Part shown: piece by piece, positions 7,873 through 16,504 of the stretch | Layout of the letters: each line of letters opens with the position of its first letter | How positions within the stretch are numbered: position 1 is the stretch's first letter | Origin: Bradyrhizobium sp. SRS-191 | Lineage (GTDB): Bacteria; Pseudomonadota; Alphaproteobacteria; Rhizobiales; Xanthobacteraceae | DNA length: 64,000 nt | Direction: 5' to 3' | NCBI RefSeq assembly: GCF_024586915.1 | Contig: NZ_JANBVS010000018.1 | Span: 62,001-126,000, forward strand | Position numbers and translations under genes: made by a program | The notes under the pieces: generated by a model | Told to the model about the DNA's origin: nothing | What the model saw: the letters and a program-made list of their open reading frames with translations, nothing else | Databases searched by the model: none

Positions 7873-9423
7873 TCACGATGCCTGCTGGACCAGATCGACC
7901 GCCGATGCGGTCGCAAAGCTCTTGCGCAGGGTCGGCTTGTGGATCTTGCCGGTGGCGTTGCGCGGCAGCGCGTCGACGAAGCGCACCGTCCGCGGGCATT
8001 TGAAGCGGGCGAGGTTCGCCTGGCAGTGCGCGAATATCTCTGCCTCGCTCAGGCTGTGGCCGGGCTTGACGGCGATGATCGCCATGCCGGTCTCGCCCCA
8101 TTGCGGATCGGCGATGCCGATCACGGCGGCCTCCGCCACTGCGCTCAGCTGGTGCAGCACGCTCTCGACCTCGGCCGGATAGACGTTCTCGCCGCCGGAG
8201 ATGTACATGTCCTTCCAGCGATCGACGATGTAGTAGAAGCCCTCGTCGTCGACGCGGGTCGCATCACCGGTGTGCAGCCAGCCGTCGGTGAAGGAGGAGC
8301 GGTTGGCGTCGGGCCGGTTCCAATAGCCGGGCGTGACGTTGGGGCCGCGCACCCAGAGTTCTCCGAGTTCGCCGATAGCGGCATCGCTGCCGTCGGGGCG
8401 CACGATGCGCACCTCGGTATGCAGCACCGGCTTGCCGGCTGAGCCGGCCTTGCGCCCGGCATCCTCGCGGTCGAGCGCGAGCACCGCCGGCGAGGTCTCG
8501 GTCATGCCATAGCCCTGCTGGAGCGCGACGCCGCGCGCCTCCCATGTGGCGAGCAACGGCACCGGCATCGGCGCGCCACCGACGCCCCCGATCACCAGCC
8601 GGCTGAAATCGGCGGTCGCGAACGCCGGATGCTGCGCCATGAACTGATAGATCGCGGGCACGCCGAAGAACACGTTGATGCCGTGCGCAGGATCGCCGAT
8701 GAGCTGCAGCGCCTGGCCGGGATCGAACGCGCGCATGATCAGCACGGTGGCGCCGACATGCAGCACGGGATTGGTGTAGCAGTTGAGGCCGCCGGTGTGG
8801 AACAGCGGCAGCACCGTCAGCAGCACCGAGGACGGCGTGATGTAAGCGGGGCCGCCGAGATTGACGCAATTGTAGAACGTCATGCCGTGGGTGATCATCG
8901 CCCCCTTCGGCTGCCCTGTCGTGCCCGACGTGTACATGATGGTCGAGACGTCATCGAGCGTGACCGGCTCGACCGCGGTCAGCGGCTTGGCCGTGGCGAT
9001 CGCCTGCTCGTAGCTGCCGCCGGGTCCGTAGCGCAGCGCGGTGGCGACGCCGCACAGCCGGCTCACGGCCAGCGCGGTGTCGGCGAGGTCGTCATCATGG
9101 ATCATGAGTTTCGGCGCGCAATCGCCGACGATGAACTGTAGCTCGGGAACGGTGAGGCGGGTATTGAGCGGCACGAAGATGGCGCCGACGCGGAAGCAGG
9201 CGAATTGCACTTCCAGGGTATCGGTGGCATTCAGCGCCAGCACGGTGACGCGGTCGCCCTTGCTGACGCCACACGCGTCGCGGAGATGCCCGGCTAGGCG
9301 GGCGACGCGAGCATCGAACTCGGCATAGCTGAAACGCCTGTTGCTGCCGAGATCGACCATGGCGGTCTTGGCCGGCGTCCTCCGCGCATGATGCGCAATC
9401 CAGTCGTAATACCGTACTGGCAC
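7873..9423 (-). CDS. AMP-dependent acyl-CoA synthetase (fatty-acid-CoA ligase type)
   Basis: A 516-residue enzyme of the ANL superfamily that joins a carboxylic acid to CoA through an acyl-adenylate. The ATP-binding motif YTSGTTGQPKG (about residue 160), the YGMTETSP motif, the hinge DRWKDMYISGGENVYP and the C-terminal lysine region PRNATGKIHK are all present. The start is a GTG at 9423 preceded by GAGGAGGG; the open frame continues upstream to 9543 without a better start. It is divergent from the acyl-CoA dehydrogenase at 9682 and lies 74 bp upstream of the binding-protein gene. Chain-length preference cannot be told from sequence. Confidence 0.9.
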   Translation of the reverse strand: MPVRYYDWIAHHARRTPAKTAMVDLGSNRRFSYAEFDARVARLAGHLRDACGVSKGDRVTVLALNATDTLEVQFACFRVGAIFVPLNTRLTVPELQFIVGDCAPKLMIHDDDLADTALAVSRLCGVATALRYGPGGSYEQAIATAKPLTAVEPVTLDDVSTIMYTSGTTGQPKGAMITHGMTFYNCVNLGGPAYITPSSVLLTVLPLFHTGGLNCYTNPVLHVGATVLIMRAFDPGQALQLIGDPAHGINVFFGVPAIYQFMAQHPAFATADFSRLVIGGVGGAPMPVPLLATWEARGVALQQGYGMTETSPAVLALDREDAGRKAGSAGKPVLHTEVRIVRPDGSDAAIGELGELWVRGPNVTPGYWNRPDANRSSFTDGWLHTGDATRVDDEGFYYIVDRWKDMYISGGENVYPAEVESVLHQLSAVAEAAVIGIADPQWGETGMAIIAVKPGHSLSEAEIFAHCQANLARFKCPRTVRFVDALPRNATGKIHKPTLRKSFATASAVDLVQQAS

Positions 9424-9681
9424 GCGTTCCCTCCTCGTGTCAGGCGATCTGATGCCGCCTTGACCGTGATTGTGTAGCGCGCTTGTCCGGATCGAACCGC
9501 GCGGCATCGTTTTGTCGCGAGTGGGCCGGTGTGTGCATTGCACTGTCTTGCGTCAAGGCGCTGTTGCTGGGTAACAAGAGCGTCCGGGCGGTACGTGATT
9601 TCGGCCAGCAGCGCCTCGACGCAAGGCGATCCCCCTGGCGTCCGGCCATTCTGGCGAAGCAGCAACCAGAGCCCGGTGACG

Positions 9682-10821
9682 ATGACGAAAAGTCCGTTCT
9701 ACACGGCCGAGCACGAGGCCTTCCGCGACGTCGTCAGGCGCTTCGTCGACAAGGAGATCGCGCCGTTCGCGAGCGCGTGGGATGAGGCCGGAGAGTTTCC
9801 GCGTGCGCTGTATGCGAAGGCTGCGGAGATCGGCTTGCTGGGGCTCGGCTTCCCCGAGGAGTTCGGCGGCGTCGCGGCCGATCAGTTCATGAAGATCGTG
9901 TCGTCGCAGGAGCTGGCGCGCGCCGGCGCCGGCGGCGTCAGCGCCAGCCTGATGAGCCACAGCATCGGCGCACCGCCGATCGCGCGCGCGGCGCGGCCGG
10001 AGGTGAGAGCGCGGGTGCTGCCGGAGATTCTCTCAGGGCGAAAGATCTCGGCGCTCGCCATTACTGAGCCGAGCGGCGGCTCGGATGTTGCCAATCTCCG
10101 CACCAAGGCGGTCCGCGACGGCGATCACTACGTCGTCAGCGGCGAGAAGACCTTCATCACCTCGGGCATGCGCGCGGACTACATCACCGCCGCGGTGCGC
10201 ACCGGGGGCCCCGGGCCGGCCGGCGTCAGCCTGCTGCTCATCCCCGGCGACACGCCGGGCCTGACGCGAACCAAGCTGAACAAGATGGGCTGGTGGGCGT
10301 CGGATACGGCGACCCTGCATTTCGACGGCTGTCGCGTGCCGGTCGAGAATTTGATCGGCGAGGAGGGGCAGGGCTTCAAGCTGATCATGCACAATTTCAA
10401 CTCCGAGCGGATGGGCATGGCGGCGAGCTGCACGGCGTTCGCGCGGGTCTGCCTCGACGACGCGATCGCCTATGCGAAGGAGCGCCAGACCTTCGGCAAG
10501 CCACTGGCGCAGCACCAGGTGATCCGCCACAAGCTGGTCGACATGGCGCAACGCGTCGCGGCCTCGCAGGCGATGCTGGAAATGCTGGCGTGGCGGCTCG
10601 AACAAGGCGACAATCCGGTCGCCGAGATCTGCATGATGAAGAACCAGGCGACGCAGACGATGGCCTACTGCGCTTCCGAGGCGGTGCAGATCTTCGGCGG
10701 CGCCGGCTTCATGCGCGGCATTCGCGTCGAGCGGATCTATCGCGAGGTGAAGGTCAATGCGATCGGCGGCGGCACCGAGGAGATCATGAAGGACCTGGCC
10801 AGCCGGCAGATGGGATTGTGA
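9682..10821 (+). CDS. Acyl-CoA dehydrogenase
   Basis: A 379-residue FAD flavoenzyme that introduces an alpha,beta double bond in an acyl-CoA. The FAD/substrate signatures are clear: ALAITEPSGGSDVANL (about 120), GEKTFITSG, ERQTFGKPLAQHQ and QIFGGAGFMRG. The usual medium-chain catalytic Glu position reads IGGGTEEIM, with Gly where the base sits in that class, and the alternative helix position carries Asp-Asp (CLDDAIAY). The base may therefore be an Asp, as in some atypical family members. The start at ATG 9682 was chosen because homologous sequence begins there; the frame is open from 9529. It heads a plus-strand run with the genes at 10956 and 12125. Confidence 0.9.
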   Translation: MTKSPFYTAEHEAFRDVVRRFVDKEIAPFASAWDEAGEFPRALYAKAAEIGLLGLGFPEEFGGVAADQFMKIVSSQELARAGAGGVSASLMSHSIGAPPIARAARPEVRARVLPEILSGRKISALAITEPSGGSDVANLRTKAVRDGDHYVVSGEKTFITSGMRADYITAAVRTGGPGPAGVSLLLIPGDTPGLTRTKLNKMGWWASDTATLHFDGCRVPVENLIGEEGQGFKLIMHNFNSERMGMAASCTAFARVCLDDAIAYAKERQTFGKPLAQHQVIRHKLVDMAQRVAASQAMLEMLAWRLEQGDNPVAEICMMKNQATQTMAYCASEAVQIFGGAGFMRGIRVERIYREVKVNAIGGGTEEIMKDLASRQMGL

Positions 10822-10836
10822 GCCGCGCCCTCTGCT

Positions 10837-10924
10837 CGTCATGCCCGGGCTTGACCCGGGCATCCACGCTGTGCGCCACATCTGAACAACGACGTGGATG
10901 GCCGGGACAAGCCCGGCCATGACG
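10837..10924. repeat. Palindromic intergenic repeat, family E
   Basis: Arms cgtcatgcccgggcttgac and gacaagcccggccatgacg flank a short spacer containing atccacg/cgtggat. It fills most of the gap between two same-strand acyl-CoA dehydrogenase genes. Only one copy was noticed in this window. Confidence 0.8.
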
Positions 10925-10955
10925 TCAAAGAAAAACGACCGGAGCCCGAGGACGA

Positions 10956-12125
10956 ATGCTCTTCACCGCCGACCACGACGAACCGCGCCGCATCCTGCAG
11001 AAGTTCATCGCTGCCGAGATCAATCCTCATGTCGACGAATGGGAGGAGGCCGGCATCTTTCCGGCGCATGAGCTGTTCAAGAAGCTCGGCGACCTCGGCT
11101 TTCTCGGCCTCAACAAGCCGGTCGAGTACGGCGGCCAGGGGCTGGATTATTCCTACGCGCTGATGATGGCGGAAGAGCTCGGCGCCATCAATTGCGGCGC
11201 CATCCCGATGGCGATCGGCGTGCAGACCGACATGGCGACGCCGGCGCTGGCGCGGTTCGGCTCCGACGAGGTGCGCAAGGAATTTCTCGCGCCGGCGATC
11301 TCCGGCGACTACGTGGCCTGCATCGGCGTCTCCGAGCCGGGCGCCGGCTCCGACGTCGCCTCGATCAGGACCCAGGCGCGCTCCGATGGCGACGACTACG
11401 TCATCAATGGCGGCAAGATGTGGATCACCAACGGCACGCAGGCGGATTTCATCTGCCTGCTCGCCAACACCAGCGATGGCCCGGTTCATCGCAACAAGTC
11501 GCTGATCTGCGTGCCGATGAAGAGCAAGGGCGTGCAGGTCGCGCGCAAGCTCGACAAGATGGGCATGCGCTCGTCCGACACCGCGCAGATCTTCTTCGAC
11601 AATGTCCGCGTGCCCAAGCGCAACCGCGTCGGCGAAGAGGGCATGGGCTTCACCTACCAGATGATGCAGTTCCAGGAGGAGCGGCTGTGGGCCGGCGCCG
11701 CCTGCCTGAAGGCGCATGAGGCGATCATCAACGCGACCATCGAGTACACCCGCAACCGGAAAGCCTTCGGCCGCTCGATCCTCGACAACCAGGTCGTCCA
11801 CTTCCGTCTCGCCGAGCTGCAGACCGAGGTCGAACTGCTGCGCGCGCTGACCTATCAGGCGGCGGAGGCGATGATCGCGGGCGAGGACATGACGCGGCAG
11901 GCGACGATGGTGAAACTGAAGACCGGCCGGCTCGGGCGCGAGCTCACCGACGCCTGCCTGCAATATTGGGGCGGCATGGGCTTCATGAACGAGACGCCGG
12001 TCAGCCGCGCCTATCGTGATTCGCGGCTGAGCTCGATCGGCGGCGGCGCCGACGAGGTGATGCTGACGATCCTGTGCAAGATGATGGGCACCTTGCCGGG
12101 CATGGCCAAAGCGGGGAACGCCTGA
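10956..12125 (+). CDS. Acyl-CoA dehydrogenase (citronellyl-CoA-dehydrogenase-like ending)
   Basis: A 389-residue FAD-dependent dehydrogenase. Visible motifs are GVSEPGAGSDVASI, GGKMWITNGTQADF, DNVRVPKRNRVGEEG, NRKAFGRSILDNQ and YWGGMGFMNETPVSR. The C-terminus reads SSIGGGADEVMLTILCK and then MMGTLPG. From memory this resembles AtuD-type (citronellyl-CoA) dehydrogenases of acyclic terpenoid breakdown; no alignment was run. No acidic residue stands at either well-known catalytic position, so the base needs to be mapped. ATG 10956 follows GAGGACGA. The stop overlaps the start of the transferase gene at 12125 (TGATG), showing translational coupling. Confidence 0.87.
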   Translation: MLFTADHDEPRRILQKFIAAEINPHVDEWEEAGIFPAHELFKKLGDLGFLGLNKPVEYGGQGLDYSYALMMAEELGAINCGAIPMAIGVQTDMATPALARFGSDEVRKEFLAPAISGDYVACIGVSEPGAGSDVASIRTQARSDGDDYVINGGKMWITNGTQADFICLLANTSDGPVHRNKSLICVPMKSKGVQVARKLDKMGMRSSDTAQIFFDNVRVPKRNRVGEEGMGFTYQMMQFQEERLWAGAACLKAHEAIINATIEYTRNRKAFGRSILDNQVVHFRLAELQTEVELLRALTYQAAEAMIAGEDMTRQATMVKLKTGRLGRELTDACLQYWGGMGFMNETPVSRAYRDSRLSSIGGGADEVMLTILCKMMGTLPGMAKAGNA

Positions 12126-12781
12126 TGATCACGCTGTATCATTGCGACGGCGCCCGCTCGTTCCGCCCGCTGTGGATGCTGGAGGAGCTTGGAGCTGACT
12201 ACGAGTTGAAGATGCTGCCGTTCCCGCCGCGGGTGCTGGCGAAGGAGTATCTCGCGATCAATCCGCTGGGGACGATTCCTTATCTGATCGATGGCGAGAC
12301 GAAGATGACGGAGTCGTCCGGCATCTGTCACTATCTCGGCATCAGGCACGGCCCGACGCCGCTGATGGTCGGGCCTGAGGAGCGCGACTACGGCGCGTTC
12401 CTGAACTGGATGTATTTCTCCGACGCGACGCTGACGTTCCCGCAGACGTTGGTATTGCGATACACTCAGCTCGAGCCTGAGGAGCGGCGCTCACCGCAGG
12501 TCGCCGCCGACTATGCCAAATGGTTTCTGGGCCGGCTGCGCGCTGTGGAGGCAGCTACGGCCAATGCCGAATTCCTGAGCGGCGGACGTTTCACCGCTGC
12601 GGATATCGTGATCGGCTATGCGCTGCGGCTCGCCGACACGCTCGGGCTCGCCAAGGACTTCGGGCCGAATGTGGCCGCCTATTGGGCGCGCCTGCAGCAG
12701 CGCGATGGCTACCTCAGGGCGCGCGCCGCCGAGCAGCGTGCAGGCGTCGAGCAGGGCATCAAGCCGCGTGTCAGGCCATGA
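12125..12781 (+). CDS. Glutathione S-transferase family protein
   Basis: A 218-residue two-domain protein. The N-terminal thioredoxin-like half has the GST pattern LYHCDGARSFRPLWMLEELG, the cis-proline loop NPLGTIPYL and the glutathione gamma-glutamyl contact ESSGICHYL. The C-terminal half is all-helical with FTAADIVIGYAL. GSTs conjugate glutathione to electrophiles or isomerise acyl and aromatic compounds. It is translationally coupled to the acyl-CoA dehydrogenase just upstream, which suggests a role in the same catabolic route, perhaps protecting against reactive intermediates. The substrate is unknown. Confidence 0.88.
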   Translation: MITLYHCDGARSFRPLWMLEELGADYELKMLPFPPRVLAKEYLAINPLGTIPYLIDGETKMTESSGICHYLGIRHGPTPLMVGPEERDYGAFLNWMYFSDATLTFPQTLVLRYTQLEPEERRSPQVAADYAKWFLGRLRAVEAATANAEFLSGGRFTAADIVIGYALRLADTLGLAKDFGPNVAAYWARLQQRDGYLRARAAEQRAGVEQGIKPRVRP

Positions 12782-12789
12782 GTTGCGTA

Positions 12790-12832
12790 CGTCATTCCGG
12801 GTTCGATGCTGGCGTATCGCCCCGGAATGACG
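12790..12832. repeat. Palindromic intergenic repeat, family C (short form)
   Basis: The arms gtcattccgggttcg and gccccggaatgacg form a short imperfect hairpin. Longer relatives are at 17383-17475 and 19110-19237. It lies directly after the GST stop and ahead of the AraC-type regulator. Confidence 0.7.
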
Positions 12833-12958
12833 ATCTCTCAAAGCAGTGAGTTAACCGCGACAAAATTCGGCAGTCGTCACCGATGACAGCGGCGCGAATT
12901 GCGCTATGGTTCTCGTCCAAAGAAGCGGCCGACAGAGCCGCGCCTCAGGAGGAAGACC

Positions 12959-13750
12959 ATGGATGTGACCCGCCGGGACTCCGGCCATCTCATGCTGATC
13001 ACGCCCGAGCGCGTCTTCTACGCCGGGCTGCTCGGCCGACCGCGCCAGCGCTGCTCTGGCGCGTTCCATATCTATGTCGCGCTGACCGGCAGCCTGCGGC
13101 TGATCCCCGATGGCGGCGAGGCACGCTCCGGCGAGTTGCTCGTCGTGCCGCCGAACAAGCAGCACACGATCGAGAGCGACTATCGTACCGTCATCGTCGT
13201 GACGATGGAGCCGGAGAGCGTGCCGATCGGCACCCTCGATCGTTTCGCAGCCAAGGTCGCGCGCGAGGCGGAGGCCTATGCCTGCCGCATCCGTGCCGCC
13301 TATGAGGAGCTGGTGCAGCGGCCGCTCTCCGGCGACGTCACCAGCGCGGTGTTCGATCGTCTCTGCTTCGGCGAGGTCCTGCCGCAGCGGACGCTCGATC
13401 CACGCGTCGTCAAGGCGATCGGCCTGATCAGCCGCTTCTCCGGCGAGCCCGCCACCGCCGAGAGCTGCGCCGCCGCGGTCGGCTTGTCGACCTCGCGCTT
13501 CCTGCATCTGTTCAAGGAGGAGACCGACATCTCCTTCCGCTCGTTCCGCGCCTGGAAGCGCGCGCGGCATCTGCTCAACTATGCCAACCAGGATCTCAAC
13601 CTCGCGCATCTCGCGCAGGACATCGGCTATCCCGATTCGACGCATTTCAGTCATTCGATCCGCCGCTTTTACGGCCTGAAGCCGCGCGCGATCTTCTCCG
13701 GCTCGCGTGATCTCGCGATCTATCGTGCCGGCGAGGCCGCGTTGACCTGA
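12959..13750 (+). CDS. AraC-family transcriptional regulator
   Basis: A 263-residue protein. An N-terminal cupin-like sensor half (about 1-130, with GELLVVPPNKQHTIES) is followed by a C-terminal AraC double helix-turn-helix (about 155-250). The latter shows AAAVGLSTSRFLHLFKEET and DIGYPDSTHFSHSIRRFYG, the family hallmark. ATG 12959 has AGGAGG about 7 nt upstream. It follows the dehydrogenase/GST run on the same strand with a repeat between, so it probably has its own promoter and may regulate that run. Its 3' end overlaps the convergent P-type ATPase gene by 31 bp. Confidence 0.88.
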   Translation: MDVTRRDSGHLMLITPERVFYAGLLGRPRQRCSGAFHIYVALTGSLRLIPDGGEARSGELLVVPPNKQHTIESDYRTVIVVTMEPESVPIGTLDRFAAKVAREAEAYACRIRAAYEELVQRPLSGDVTSAVFDRLCFGEVLPQRTLDPRVVKAIGLISRFSGEPATAESCAAAVGLSTSRFLHLFKEETDISFRSFRAWKRARHLLNYANQDLNLAHLAQDIGYPDSTHFSHSIRRFYGLKPRAIFSGSRDLAIYRAGEAALT

Positions 13751-16302
13751 TCATGTCCTGCTGCGCGCCGTGTCAGCGCCGCGCGCAGCGGGAACTTCGA
13801 CAATTCGAGCACGATCAGCGTCGCGATGGCGGCCCCGGCCGTCAGCGCGAGATCGTCGGCGTGCAGCGGGCCGAACTTGAACAGCGCCGCGACCGGCGGC
13901 ACGGTGAGGCTGGTCGCGAGCACCGCGATGACGATCGCGATCACCAGCAGCAGCACGCGATTCGGCCGCAGCAGCGCGTCGCGCAGCGAGCTTGAGAACG
14001 AGCGGTTGACGAAGATCAGGCTGACGATCACCGACACCAGGGTGAAGAACACCAGCGCGCGCAGCTCGTCGTCGGGCAGGCCGTTGCGATGCGCCAACAG
14101 CAGCACGCCGCCGGTGGTGATCACGGCGAGAACGCCCTGCAGCGCGCCCCACAGCACCAGCGGGCGCGGCAGCAGTGCTTCCTGCGGATCACGCGGCGGC
14201 CGTTGCATGATGTCGTCTTCCTCGGTCTCGGCCTCGAACACCAGCGAGCAGACGGGATCGATGATCATCTCCAGGAACGCGATGTGCACCGGGCCGAGCA
14301 GCAGCGGCAGGCCGGTGAGGAGCGGCAGCAAAGCGAGGCCGGCGATCGGGAAATGCACCGCGAGGATGAAGCTCATCGCCTTGCGCAGATTGTCGTAGAT
14401 CCGCCGGCCCAGCCGGATCGCCTTGACGATCGAGCCGAAATCATCGTCGAGCAGCACGATCGCGGCGGCCTCGCGCGCGACGTCGGTGCCGCGGCCGCCC
14501 ATGGCAATGCCGATATGCGCGGCCTTCAAGGACGGCGCATCGTTGACGCCGTCGCCGGTCATCGCGACGATCTCGCCATCGGTCTTGAGCGCCGAGACGA
14601 TGCGCAGCTTCTGCTCCGGCATGATGCGTGCGAACGCGGTCGGCGTGCGCGCGGCCCGCGCCAGTGCGTCGTCGTCGAGATCGGACAGCTCGGCGCCGGT
14701 GATGACGCGTTCGGGATCGAGCCCGGCCTGCCGGGCAATCGCAGCTGCCGTGGCCGGATAGTCGCCGGTGATCATCAGCACGCGGATGCCGGCGGAACGG
14801 CATTCCGCGACGGCACTCGGCACCTCCGCGCGCAGCGGATCGGCGAAGCCGACCAGGCCGCAGAACGTGGTGGCGAAGCCCTGTTGTGTCTCGGGGAGCG
14901 CGCCGCCGCTCCAGCGCGCCTCGGCGACGCCGAGCACGCGCAGGCCTTCGGCGGCGAGCGTCTCGATGCGTGCCTTCAACGCGGCCATCTCGGTATCGTC
15001 GAGGCCGCACAGCTTGGCGATCGCTTCAGGCGCGCCCTTGGCCGCGACCATGCTGACACCGTCACGCGACCAGACGTTGGTCATGGCAAGCAGATCGGGC
15101 CGCAGGCCGTAGCGCCGTTGCAGGATGGCGCCGGTGGCCGCTCCCGGATCGAGGGCCTGCAGCGCCTTCTCCATCGGGTCGTGCGACTGCGGGTCGCAGG
15201 CCAGCACGGCGGTCGTGACGAGATCGCGAACATCCGCCGTCACCGCATGGGGCGATGCCGTGGCGGGTTGCAGCACCGTGCCATCGGCGCGCACCAGCCG
15301 CGCCACCATCATGCGGTTCTGCGTCAGGGTGCCGGTCTTGTCGGTACACAGCACGGTGGCGGCGCCGAGCGATTCGATCGCCGCAGCGCGCCGCGTCAGC
15401 ACGCGTGCCTGCGAGATGCGCCAGGCGCCCATCGCCAGGAACACCGTCAGCACGACCGGGAATTCTTCCGGCAACATCGACATGCCCAACGCGATGCCCG
15501 CGAGGAGGCCTTCGAGCCAGCCGCCACGGTACAGCGCATACAGCACGACCGTGATGGCCACGACGATGGCGCCGCCGATCGCGAAAGCCATGACCAGCCG
15601 TTGCGTCTGCTGCCGCAGGCGCGGCGTCTCGGTCTCCAGCGCGCTGACCGACTGGCCGATCCTGCCGATCGCGGTGCGCGGCCCCGTCGTCACCACCTCG
15701 GCGATGCCGCCGCCGCGCACCACGAGACTGCCGGAGAACACGAACGGCAGATCGTCGCCGCCCGCTGTCGTCGTCGGGTCCATCGCCTCGCCGGCCGCCG
15801 GCCGCTTGCGCACCGGCACGGATTCGCCTGAGAGCAGCGATTCATCCGTCAGCAGATCATCGCATTCGCGCAGGACCGCATCCGCTGCAACACGATCGCC
15901 TTCGGCCAGCACGATGAGATCGCCACGGACGACCTCGCGGCCGGCAATGCGGATGCGCTCGCCGTCGCGGATCACCAGCGCACGTGGGCTGGAGAGATCG
16001 CGCAGCGATTCCAAGACGCGCTCGGTGCGCGCCTCCTGCACGATGGTGATGAACACGGAGGCCGAGGCGAACATGCCGAGCAGCACGGCTTCGGCCATGT
16101 CGCCCAATGCGAGATAGATGCCGGCGCCCGCGAGCAGCAGGAGCAGCATCGGTTCCTTCAGCACGTCCGCGATCAGCCGGATGATCGAGCGCGCGCCTGC
16201 CTGCGGCAGCTCGTTGAAGCCCTCCGCCTGCAGCCGGCGCGCCGCCTCGGCGGCGCTCAGCCCATTCGGAAAAGTCGGCGCGGGTTGTGTATCGCTTGAC
16301 AT
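13720..16302 (-). CDS. Cation-translocating P-type ATPase
   Basis: An 860-residue inner-membrane ion pump. It has a cation-ATPase N-terminal segment (about 12-65), an actuator domain with SGES (about 158), the TM4 motif PEEFP (about 278), the phosphorylation site DKTGTLT (Asp about 321), TGDGVNDAP at the P-domain hinge, and a C-terminal set of membrane helices. It lacks the N-terminal metal-binding domain and CPx motif of copper/zinc pumps, so it belongs to the type II-like (calcium/proton-like) group; PEEFP differs from the PEGLP of classical calcium pumps. The transported ion cannot be assigned. It converges on the AraC regulator with a 31-bp overlap. Confidence 0.88.
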   Translation of the reverse strand: MSSDTQPAPTFPNGLSAAEAARRLQAEGFNELPQAGARSIIRLIADVLKEPMLLLLLAGAGIYLALGDMAEAVLLGMFASASVFITIVQEARTERVLESLRDLSSPRALVIRDGERIRIAGREVVRGDLIVLAEGDRVAADAVLRECDDLLTDESLLSGESVPVRKRPAAGEAMDPTTTAGGDDLPFVFSGSLVVRGGGIAEVVTTGPRTAIGRIGQSVSALETETPRLRQQTQRLVMAFAIGGAIVVAITVVLYALYRGGWLEGLLAGIALGMSMLPEEFPVVLTVFLAMGAWRISQARVLTRRAAAIESLGAATVLCTDKTGTLTQNRMMVARLVRADGTVLQPATASPHAVTADVRDLVTTAVLACDPQSHDPMEKALQALDPGAATGAILQRRYGLRPDLLAMTNVWSRDGVSMVAAKGAPEAIAKLCGLDDTEMAALKARIETLAAEGLRVLGVAEARWSGGALPETQQGFATTFCGLVGFADPLRAEVPSAVAECRSAGIRVLMITGDYPATAAAIARQAGLDPERVITGAELSDLDDDALARAARTPTAFARIMPEQKLRIVSALKTDGEIVAMTGDGVNDAPSLKAAHIGIAMGGRGTDVAREAAAIVLLDDDFGSIVKAIRLGRRIYDNLRKAMSFILAVHFPIAGLALLPLLTGLPLLLGPVHIAFLEMIIDPVCSLVFEAETEEDDIMQRPPRDPQEALLPRPLVLWGALQGVLAVITTGGVLLLAHRNGLPDDELRALVFFTLVSVIVSLIFVNRSFSSSLRDALLRPNRVLLLVIAIVIAVLATSLTVPPVAALFKFGPLHADDLALTAGAAIATLIVLELSKFPLRAALTRRAAGHDQVNAASPAR

Positions 16303-16504
16303 TGCACGCTCGGTGAGGAGGCCGGACAGGAACCGCTTAGCGTCGATGGCAGGTCGCAGGCTTGATGCAAAGCAATAACGGGAAAGCGCCGTTCCAACCA
16401 GCGAGTCAACGCAAGCAGATGACGCCGCGACATCATCATATGGGCCGACATCTGCACAGCGCTGCTTGCGCGCAGGCCTTCATCGAACGAGTGCCAGCAC
16501 TGCC

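Noticed and set aside
7799..8101. N-terminal extension of the binding-protein frame
   Set aside because: It overlaps the 3' end of the ligase gene, and the signal peptide begins at 7789-7798.
6386..8182. 598-codon plus-strand open frame
   Set aside because: Antisense to the binding-protein and ligase genes; no motif.
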